Assembly (NCBI GenBank): GCA_016933985.1
Contig: JAFGTU010000189.1
Span: 1-16,133 of the forward strand
From: Sedimentisphaerales bacterium
GTDB lineage: Bacteria > Planctomycetota > Phycisphaerae > Sedimentisphaerales > Anaerobacaceae
Length of the DNA: 16,133 bases
Direction: 5' to 3'
The notes beneath the pieces are model-generated. The model was not told where the DNA came from. It saw only the letters and a list, made by a program, of their open reading frames with translations, and made no database searches. Below are positions 1 to 5,300 of this stretch, one piece after another; within the stretch, counting starts at the first letter, position 1; each line of letters opens with the position of its first letter. A program made the position numbers and the translations under genes.

Positions 1-183
1 CGCAAGGCGAATCTCGTCGCCCGCAGAAGCGAACGTCAGTGCATCCTGTAAGTAAAGATAAGCGTCGCTCCAGCTCGATCCGGTATTTGCTCCAGAGGCG
101 TTGTCATCAACATAAATTATCTTCCCCGAAGCAATCCCGGCAATAACCGACGCCAGGATAAGAATACAAACGGCATTCTTCAT
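1..183 (-). CDS. Secreted right-handed beta-helix protein, N-terminal part only
   Basis: The minus strand reads ATG at 183 and stays open to the window edge, giving the first 61 residues of a longer protein. Residues 1-20 form a signal peptide (K3, then hydrophobic VCILILASVIAGIASG). The next stretch, IIYVDDNASG followed by NTGSSW, AYLYLQDAL and a GDEIRLA turn, is the typical opening of parallel beta-helix (pectate-lyase-like or polymorphic outer membrane type) proteins that planctomycetes carry in many copies. These are exported and are often polysaccharide-binding or polysaccharide-cleaving, but the catalytic part lies outside the window, so no reaction can be assigned. The start is supported by GGAGG about 8 bases upstream and by a good promoter just before it. 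It is transcribed separately from the HAD gene upstream. The family call rests on the N-terminal signature alone. Confidence 0.8.
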   Translation of the reverse strand, partial: MKNAVCILILASVIAGIASGKIIYVDDNASGANTGSSWSDAYLYLQDALTFASAGDEIRLA

Positions 184-216
184 AGTTACCGCCTCCGTCT
201 TCTATTTTATTTAATG

Positions 217-245
217 ATTATACGCTCTGCCGGCCCATTATGCAA
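217..245 (-). promoter_or_regulatory. Sigma70-type promoter of the beta-helix gene
   Basis: On the minus strand a perfect TATAAT (222-217) lies 17 bases after TTGCAT (245-240), which matches TTGACA at 3 of 6 positions. Transcription would start near 210, leaving a leader of about 27 bases with GGAGG before the ATG at 183. The -10 box and the spacing are convincing; the -35 box is weak. Confidence 0.55.
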
Positions 246-337
246 GCATTTTCCGCCGGGTTGGGTCAGATACGGCGAATCTTCCTCCTTTATTCAAGCA
301 TCGAGGCCAAATTGTCAGAAGACTCACGAAATACGCT

Positions 338-1015
338 TCACGCGCACAACTGCTGCAAATCGCTCAGGGTAAGCTCGGCCAGATTCCCTACGACTTTGTC
401 GGCGTCGAGTTGTGCGGCATCGTAGGAGTTGGTCACGGCGATTGTGTGCATTCCCGCGGCCTTGGCGGCCTGGAGCCCCCAGTTGGAGTCCTCTATGACA
501 ACGCACTGCTTCGGCTCAATCAGTTCGCTGCGATTGGCGTTGAGTTTCTTCAGGGTCAGGAGGAATCCCTCCGGGTGCGGCTTGCCTTTCTTGACCTGTT
601 CGGCCGAGACTATTGTGTGGAAGTACCGCCGCAATGCCGCATCTTCCAGTGTTATTTCAATCTCCGGCAGCAGCGCCCCGGAGCATATACACATCGGGAT
701 ACGATTCGCCGACAACATCGCAAGGAAATCGCGAACGCCCTCGATGAGCTTGCCCTCGTTCTTGGCAAGGTGCTCGAAGATAGTTGTCTTTTGCTTCACC
801 AGGCCCGCTATTTGGCTTTGGTCAATCCCAAGCCGACCCGCATCAATGAGGAATCGGAAGCAGTCCACATCGCTAAAACCCAGGTATGTCTTGTAATATT
901 CCTGAGTCGTCAGCTCCACGCCGTGCTGTTTGAGAACCGTGTTGAAGGCGCGGAAATGCAGGACCTCCGAATCGGTAATGACCCCGTCAAAGTCGAATAT
1001 GACCGCCTTTAGCAT
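338..1015 (-). CDS. HAD-superfamily phosphatase/phosphomutase, beta-phosphoglucomutase type
   Basis: This 225-residue protein is the usual size of the beta-phosphoglucomutase/phosphatase branch of HAD hydrolases. The four catalytic motifs are visible: DFDGVITDSE with nucleophile Asp8 and acid/base Asp10; Ser112 in CICSGA; Lys145 in KKGKPHP; and the acidic pair Glu175-Asp176 in VVIEDS. Residues of about 15-85 form the helical C1 cap that decides the substrate. The family transfers or removes phosphate from sugar phosphates or similar small molecules through a phospho-aspartate. Motifs alone cannot separate a glucose-phosphate mutase from a phosphatase. The ATG lies 10 bases after the acyl-CoA dehydrogenase stop, so it is probably the last gene of the etfB-etfA-dehydrogenase transcript. 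No clear terminator was seen after its stop. The fold call is secure; the substrate is unknown. Confidence 0.85.
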   Translation of the reverse strand: MLKAVIFDFDGVITDSEVLHFRAFNTVLKQHGVELTTQEYYKTYLGFSDVDCFRFLIDAGRLGIDQSQIAGLVKQKTTIFEHLAKNEGKLIEGVRDFLAMLSANRIPMCICSGALLPEIEITLEDAALRRYFHTIVSAEQVKKGKPHPEGFLLTLKKLNANRSELIEPKQCVVIEDSNWGLQAAKAAGMHTIAVTNSYDAAQLDADKVVGNLAELTLSDLQQLCA

Positions 1016-1025
1016 AGCTCGCCAC

Positions 1026-2822
1026 TCACTGCGCGGACACCGGACCTATAATGGCTTCATAACTGCTGAACGTCGATTTATCGCCGGCGGCAATGAGCTT
1101 TGCCAGCGCGGCAATCTTCGGGGCGTGCCTAGTGACATGCCGCCGGGCGACCATTGCCTTGCGTTCTTTCATTGATACAGTCCGCCCGTTCCGGGCGGTT
1201 CCGTTCTCGGCCAGAGGAACATCCATCTTCACCTTCGTACTCGCCTGCCCGCAAAGCAGATACCCGTGAATCAAATCGACCGCAATATCGACCAGCGCCC
1301 GCCCGTAGAGGTCCATATAATCGTTGCCCCGCTCCTTCACAAAGGGAATCGTATCCTCAAGAAGCTTTCTTCCCTCGGCGAGTGCGGCGAGCAGGTCTCT
1401 GACCTCATCGTCGTAATCAAGTTCTGCCAGTTCGGCGAGAAATTTCTCCGCCGTGCCGCTGCAGACGCCGCGAACCGCTGCGATAATCTGCAACTGGCTG
1501 GTTCCCTCGTAAATCGTCGTTATCCTCGCATCCCGCGCGTGGCGCTCGACGGGGTAGTCCCGCATAAAGCCGCTGCCGCCTAAGACCTGAATCGAATCGT
1601 AAGCGATGGTGTTGCACATCTCGGAGCAGTAATATTTGCTCATCGGCGTTAGCATCGAGGCGTATCTTTTGTACTTCCGCGCGTTATTCTTGATCTCTTT
1701 AGCTTTATCTTGAGGCGGATTCTCCGACTGTTTCGCGTAGGCGATCTCCAAATCGACAAGGCGTGAAGTCTCATACAAAAGCGCGCGACCGGCCTCGATA
1801 GCGATCTTCATATCGATCAGCATATCGCGGACGGCGGGGAGTTTTTCAATCGCGACCCCGAACTGCTTCCGGGTCGAGGCATAGTCGCGAGCAACGCGAT
1901 AGGCCGCCTCGGCAATGCCCAAGGATTGCCCCGCGATGCCGATCCTTGCGCCGTTCATCAGGCTCATAACGTAAGTGACCAGTCCCCGCTGCCGCTCCCC
2001 GATTATCTCGCAGAGCGTATTGTCGAAGAATATTTCGCAGGTGGGCGAGCCGTGGATGCCGAGCTTGTCTTCGAGCCGGCGAATGTGGACGGTCGGTCCC
2101 GACTCGCACACAAACAGGCTGAGGCCCAGCCCGCCGCTGCGGTCGGCCTCGCTGCGAGCGAGGACCAGCAGAACGTCCCCGCAGCCGTTGGTGATGAATC
2201 TTTTGACCCCGTGCAAAAGCCAACTCCCGTCGCCATCTTGAAATGCGCGAAGCTTGACCGCCTGCAAATCGGAGCCGGCGTCAGGCTCGGTCAGGACCAT
2301 CGCCCCGGTGACCTTACCATCCGAGAACTGCCGCAGATACTTCTCTTTGATCTCTGCGGAAGCGAAGGCATTGATCGTCTCGGCGATGCCCTGCAGGCCG
2401 AAGATATTCATAAGCGCCGCGTCGGCGCGAGAGACAATCTCAATAGCCATCGAATAGACCAGATTCGGAAAGTTCAACCCGCCGAAGCGGTGCGGCAGGG
2501 TAAAGCCCATCACCTCGGCCTGGCCGAGCTTCTCCAGGGCCTCCACCGTCCCCCTGGGACGAGTGACCGTGCCGTCTTCATTCAGAGTGTTGCCCTGCCG
2601 ATCCACATCCTCGGCGCGAGGAGCAATGAATTCCCCGCTCAGCCGGCCCAAGGAATCGAGGACCATCTCGTAATTCTCAATCGCCTCTTGTGCATCGCGG
2701 GGCGCGTGCTCGAATTCGTCGGCAAAGCGAAATCCCTCTTCGCACACCTCGGCCAGGCCGGCAAGGTCGATATGCCTGAACAAAAACTCAATGTCACTAT
2801 TATCTCTAAAGAAGTTCGCCAT
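1026..2822 (-). CDS. Acyl-CoA dehydrogenase with C-terminal extension domain
   Basis: This FAD enzyme oxidises acyl-CoA to 2-enoyl-CoA, or runs in reverse, exchanging electrons with EtfAB. With the start chosen here it has 598 residues, longer than the roughly 380-400 of simple family members. Signature 1 (GAMVLTEPDAGSDL) is at about 173-186. Signature 2 (QVLGGSGFMRDYPVERHARD) is at about 412-431, followed by YEGTS with the probable catalytic base Glu439. The last ~140 residues resemble the extra C-terminal domain of the large dehydrogenases, such as the DmdC type. The frame can be opened from a TTG at 2846, but ATG 2822 is preferred: it has AAGGA 8 bases upstream, and MANFFRDNSD is a natural N-terminus. 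It sits downstream of etfB and etfA. Chain length and direction (fatty-acid beta-oxidation, anaerobic reduction or amino-acid breakdown) cannot be read from the sequence. Confidence 0.93.
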   Translation of the reverse strand: MANFFRDNSDIEFLFRHIDLAGLAEVCEEGFRFADEFEHAPRDAQEAIENYEMVLDSLGRLSGEFIAPRAEDVDRQGNTLNEDGTVTRPRGTVEALEKLGQAEVMGFTLPHRFGGLNFPNLVYSMAIEIVSRADAALMNIFGLQGIAETINAFASAEIKEKYLRQFSDGKVTGAMVLTEPDAGSDLQAVKLRAFQDGDGSWLLHGVKRFITNGCGDVLLVLARSEADRSGGLGLSLFVCESGPTVHIRRLEDKLGIHGSPTCEIFFDNTLCEIIGERQRGLVTYVMSLMNGARIGIAGQSLGIAEAAYRVARDYASTRKQFGVAIEKLPAVRDMLIDMKIAIEAGRALLYETSRLVDLEIAYAKQSENPPQDKAKEIKNNARKYKRYASMLTPMSKYYCSEMCNTIAYDSIQVLGGSGFMRDYPVERHARDARITTIYEGTSQLQIIAAVRGVCSGTAEKFLAELAELDYDDEVRDLLAALAEGRKLLEDTIPFVKERGNDYMDLYGRALVDIAVDLIHGYLLCGQASTKVKMDVPLAENGTARNGRTVSMKERKAMVARRHVTRHAPKIAALAKLIAAGDKSTFSSYEAIIGPVSAQ

Positions 2823-2830
2823 AACCAATT

Positions 2831-2835
2831 TCCTT
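2831..2835 (-). promoter_or_regulatory. Ribosome binding site deciding the dehydrogenase start
   Basis: AAGGA on the minus strand lies 8 bases before ATG 2822. The upstream in-frame TTG at 2846 would place this site inside the coding region and has no comparable site of its own. Confidence 0.6.
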
Positions 2836-2838
2836 TTT

Positions 2839-2915
2839 GCCGCCAAGACACTAAGACACGAAGTTTTAATTTTTATTTAATGCCTATCCTCTTTGTGCCT
2901 TTGTGTCTTCGTGGC
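2839..2915. repeat. Imperfect inverted repeat in the etfA-dehydrogenase gap
   Basis: Two 25-base arms (2839-2863 and 2891-2915) are inverted copies matching at 20 of 25 positions, with a 27-base AT-rich spacer. The plus-strand arms have the form GCCAAGACACTAAGACACG and CTTTGTGTCTTCGTGGC. The right arm runs into the etfA stop codon (2917-2915) and the left arm ends just before the dehydrogenase ribosome site. In RNA the arms could fold into a long stem. From memory, 'GCCAAGACACAAAGACACGAAG'-like repeats are common in intergenic DNA of environmental bacterial genomes; this was not checked. It may be a mobile palindromic element or an mRNA processing or stability element within the operon. Confidence 0.65.
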
Positions 2916-3946
2916 TAAGGTGCTTTCCCTTTAATGGTCTTAATCATCAGCGGGACAATCTCATTCAAGTCGCCGAGTATCTTGTAATGCGCCACCTGGA
3001 AAATGGGGGCATCCGGGTCGTTATTGATGGCGACGATCTTCTGGCTCTGGGCCATTCCCGCCTGATGCTGAATCGCCCCACTTATTCCGACGGCGATGTA
3101 AAGGCTTGGCCGAACGGTCGTCCCGGTCTGGCCGACCTGGTGGTCGTGGTCGATGAATCCCAGGTCAACGGCCGCCCTGGTCGCCGCGGGCGCGCCGCCG
3201 AGGCAGTTGGCCAGGTCCCAGACAAGCCGAAAGTTGTCCTTGCTGCCCACTCCCGCTCCGCCGGCAACGATAATCCTGGCGGCCTTGAGGTCAACCTTCT
3301 TGGGGCGCTTGTGCTCATCGAGAATCTCCAGCGGCAGGTGCTCCAGCGACAGCTCGACCGCCTCCTCGATAATCCGGCCCTTGCGCGAAGTATCGCCCTG
3401 GGGCATCGGCATCACGCCTTCACGAACCGTCGCCATCTGGGGCCAGCGGTCCAGATTGATAATCGTCGCGACGATATTGCCGCCGAAAGCGGGGCGAATC
3501 TGAAAGAGCAGATTCTTATGGACCTTGTTGTCCTTAGCGGCGGTATGGTCGCCGATCTGCAAGTCCGTGCAGTCGGCCGTCAGCCCGGCCTTGGCGGCGC
3601 TGGCGATCCGAGGCGCCAGGTCACGCCCGGCAACGGTCGCTCCGTAAAGAACAATCTGCGGCTCGTGCTTATGGATAAGGTCGTACATCACCTTGGCGTA
3701 GCTGTTGGTCTGGTATTGGCCCAGCAGGGGATGGTCGGCCAGATAAACCTTATCCGCACCGCACTGCACCAATTTCTTCGCCAACGGCTTGACCTTATCG
3801 CCCAGGAGCGCGGCCGCCAGCTTCACGCCGAGGGTATCGGCCAGCTTGCGGGCCTTGCTCATCAGCTCGAGCGGAGTATCCTCCAGCCGACCGCCATGCT
3901 GCTCGGCAAATACCCAAACCTCGCCTTTCCTGTTTGCATCAATCAT
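2915..3946 (-). CDS. etfA: Electron transfer flavoprotein alpha subunit
   Basis: EtfA pairs with EtfB and carries the FAD that exchanges electrons with acyl-CoA dehydrogenases. From ATG 3946 it has 343 residues, a usual length. The N-terminal domain starts GEVWVFAEQHGG. The FAD domain shows GGAGVGSKDNF (229-239), VGQTG (271-275), GISGAIQH (287-294) and NNDPDAPIF (308-316), all hallmarks of the family. Position 231 is Ala (GCG, 3256-3254) where most EtfA proteins have the Arg of GGRG near the flavin ring. The frame runs on to 3997, but those 17 residues come from repeat-like DNA, and MIDANRKGEVWVF is the natural start; its ribosome site is weak (GAGAT). It lies between etfB (162 bases upstream) and the dehydrogenase (92 bases downstream), with repeats in both gaps. 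Family certainty is very high. Confidence 0.96.
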   Translation of the reverse strand: MIDANRKGEVWVFAEQHGGRLEDTPLELMSKARKLADTLGVKLAAALLGDKVKPLAKKLVQCGADKVYLADHPLLGQYQTNSYAKVMYDLIHKHEPQIVLYGATVAGRDLAPRIASAAKAGLTADCTDLQIGDHTAAKDNKVHKNLLFQIRPAFGGNIVATIINLDRWPQMATVREGVMPMPQGDTSRKGRIIEEAVELSLEHLPLEILDEHKRPKKVDLKAARIIVAGGAGVGSKDNFRLVWDLANCLGGAPAATRAAVDLGFIDHDHQVGQTGTTVRPSLYIAVGISGAIQHQAGMAQSQKIVAINNDPDAPIFQVAHYKILGDLNEIVPLMIKTIKGKAP

Positions 3947-3950
3947 AAAT

Positions 3951-3974
3951 TCGTATCTCGTATATCGTATGTCG
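3951..3974. repeat. Short tandem TCGTATN repeats upstream of etfA
   Basis: The plus strand reads three heptamers of the form TCGTATN (tcgtatc, tcgtata, tcgtatg) and then tcg. They lie immediately before the etfA ATG and occupy its translation initiation region. Related TTCGTATTT stretches recur at about 4044-4066, with the palindromic repeats between them. Confidence 0.55.
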
Positions 3975-3989
3975 TGCCATCGGTTCGAC

Positions 3990-4018
3990 ACTGTCATTCC
4001 TGCGAAAGGAGGAATCCA
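3990..4018. repeat. REP-like palindromic unit ('TCATTCCTGCGAAAGGAGGAATCC')
   Basis: ATTCCT (3996-4001) and AGGAAT (4010-4015) pair around the loop GCGAAAGG. The unit resembles the dispersed repeat 'GTCATTCCTGCGAAAGCAGGAATCCA' that I recall from many bacterial genomes; copy number here could not be checked. It lies in the etfB-etfA gap. Confidence 0.6.
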
Positions 4019-4073
4019 TGTTTTGAATTTTGCATTTTGGTCATTCGTATTTGTTTCGTATTTCGTGCTTCCG

Positions 4074-4091
4074 CCGCAAGGCGTCCTGCGG
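4074..4091. repeat. Stem-loop CCGCAAGGCGTCCTGCGG in the etfB-etfA gap
   Basis: The minus strand gives a 7-pair stem (CCGCAGG with CCTTGCGG-side pairing, including one G-T pair) around a 4-base loop, 17 bases after the etfB stop. No T-run follows on the minus strand, so it is unlikely to be a simple intrinsic terminator. It may reduce read-through or protect the etfB 3' end, or belong to the same repeat cluster as its neighbours. Confidence 0.5.
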
Positions 4092-4108
4092 AGTATTTCG
4101 AGCTTGTC

Positions 4109-5020
4109 TCACGCTATTGTTTTCTCTTCAATCAGTTCATGTATCATATCTGCGATGCCGTCAGGTGTGGGCTCTACGTCTTTGCTCTCTTTGGCTGCGA
4201 GGACAACGCTCTGGATGCGGTGCACCTTCGTGGGCGAGCCGCTCATTCCGCACCAGCTCAGGTCGGCTTCAACGTGATCGAGGCTCCACTGCTTGATGAG
4301 CAGGCCCTTTTCCTCAAGCGACTTGGACCGCAACTTGATCAGTTCTGCGATCTCCGCGGCGTCGGCTTTGGGGTTCTCGGCCTTGATCTTCTCGCTGATC
4401 TCGATCGGCGTGCTCGCCTTCTTATATTTCATCATCTTCTTCGCCGCGGCCACCCTCGGCTCGTTGGCCTCGCCGATGACCGTCAGCAGGACGGGCAGCT
4501 CAGCCTTGACCTGCTGCCAGCCGTTGCCGATATTCCTCTGGGCCGTAATCCTATTTCCGGAAAGCTCGATAAGCTGCTCGACGTAGGTAATCTGCGTAAT
4601 TCCGAGCTTCTCCGCCAACTGGGGGCCGACCTGGGCGGTATCGCCGTCAATTGCCTGCCTGCCGCACAGAACGATATCGTAGTCCAGCTTCTTGACGGCG
4701 CGGCTGAGGATATAGCTGGTCGCCAGGGTATCGCTGGCGGCACAGCGCCGGTCGGTGATAAGAATGGCGTCGTCCGCCCCGCGATAGAGCGATTCCCGCA
4801 GGATGGCCGCCGCTGCGGGCAGGCCCATCGTGATAACCGTGATATGCCCGCCGAAGCGGTCCTTAATCTCCAGGGCCGTCTCCAGGGCGTTGAGGTCTTC
4901 CGGGTTAAATATCGCCGGCAGGGCGGAACGCTTAACGGTCCCGTCGTCGTTCATCACATCGCCCGTAATCCGTTTGGTGTCAGGCACTTGCTTAATCAGC
5001 ACAACACACTTGTAAGCCAC
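4109..5020 (-). CDS. etfB: Electron transfer flavoprotein beta subunit, long form
   Basis: EtfB forms the ETF heterodimer with EtfA. It opens with CVVLIKQVPDT, followed by a fold carrying VITMG, ESLYRGADDAIL, the SDTLATSY segment (96-103) and LCGRQAIDGDTAQVGP (118-133). AIDGDTAQVGP replaces the AMP-site pattern of simple ETFs (AIDDDCNQT in the human protein, from memory). The DGDTAQVGP form is the one I associate with electron-bifurcating and related anaerobic ETFs, so a second FAD in place of AMP is possible. At 303 residues it is longer than the usual ~250-265; the surplus is a charged, helical stretch at about 195-250. The start is GTG, with AAGGAG 7 bases upstream (5033-5028). It is the first gene of the left operon. 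The family is certain; bifurcation is inference. Confidence 0.95.
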   Translation of the reverse strand: MAYKCVVLIKQVPDTKRITGDVMNDDGTVKRSALPAIFNPEDLNALETALEIKDRFGGHITVITMGLPAAAAILRESLYRGADDAILITDRRCAASDTLATSYILSRAVKKLDYDIVLCGRQAIDGDTAQVGPQLAEKLGITQITYVEQLIELSGNRITAQRNIGNGWQQVKAELPVLLTVIGEANEPRVAAAKKMMKYKKASTPIEISEKIKAENPKADAAEIAELIKLRSKSLEEKGLLIKQWSLDHVEADLSWCGMSGSPTKVHRIQSVVLAAKESKDVEPTPDGIADMIHELIEEKTIA

Positions 5021-5076
5021 TTAGAGTCTCCTTGTGGTTAGCACCCCAGATTCTCAGATTTCAAGAAGGAAAGACT

Positions 5077-5104
5077 AATTTAGCCAAATCGCCCCGTAAG
5101 TCAA
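5077..5104 (-). promoter_or_regulatory. Candidate promoter of the etfB-etfA-dehydrogenase operon
   Basis: On the minus strand TTGACT (5104-5099, 5 of 6 to consensus) is followed after 16 bases by TAAATT (5082-5077, 4 of 6). Transcription would start near 5070, with a leader of about 50 bases containing the strong AAGGAG site of etfB. Confidence 0.5.
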
Positions 5105-5209
5105 CTCAAAACTCACCGTTTGACCTGCTATGGTAGCGGTTGCAACTCGTTTTGGCAGGCTGGCAGTGGTCTGGATGCAGCGCAAATCCATAAAAGCGGC
5201 AAAAAAACC

Positions 5210-5238
5210 TTGCCGAGCAGCCTCGATGGCTGTAACAT
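5210..5238 (+). promoter_or_regulatory. Candidate promoter of the EF-G2/DJ-1 pair with a palindrome in its spacer
   Basis: TTGCCG (5210-5215, 4 of 6) and TAACAT (5233-5238, 4 of 6) are 17 bases apart. The spacer contains CAGCC-TCGAT-GGCTG (arms 5218-5222 and 5228-5232), a small palindrome that could be an operator. Both boxes are weak matches. The 5105-5300 stretch shows nothing else recognisable, and its open frame has no gene-like content. Confidence 0.35.
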
Positions 5239-5286
5239 TAAACGTTTTAGAGAAATCAGAGCCGAATCGCATAAAGTGGGCTTTTT

Positions 5287-5291
5287 GGAGG
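5287..5291 (+). promoter_or_regulatory. Ribosome binding site deciding the EF-G2 start
   Basis: GGAGG lies 9 bases before GTG 5301. The frame is open back to 5130, but the 57 upstream residues have no EF-G character and contain this site. Confidence 0.65.
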
Positions 5292-5300
5292 CCGGCAAAA

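Noticed and set aside
281..291. Strong minus-strand Shine-Dalgarno-like AAAGGAGGAAG
   Set aside because: No ATG, GTG or TTG follows at a usable distance, and the nearest ATG opens a 3-codon frame.
3947..3997. 17-residue N-terminal extension of EtfA
   Set aside because: It is encoded by the heptamer repeat region and lies outside the family's N-terminus.
2903..5041. A 712-codon open frame on the plus strand
   Set aside because: It is antisense to etfA and etfB, runs through the repeat-filled gap and has no domain; the minus-strand proteins have complete ETF motifs.
5105..5209. Possible tRNA or small RNA in the etfB/EF-G2 intergenic region
   Set aside because: No cloverleaf or T-arm pattern was found; only weak promoter-like boxes further right.
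5130..5300. 57-residue N-terminal extension of the EF-G2 frame
   Set aside because: It has no family similarity and contains the GGAGG site; GTG 5301 gives the normal EF-G length and N-terminus.
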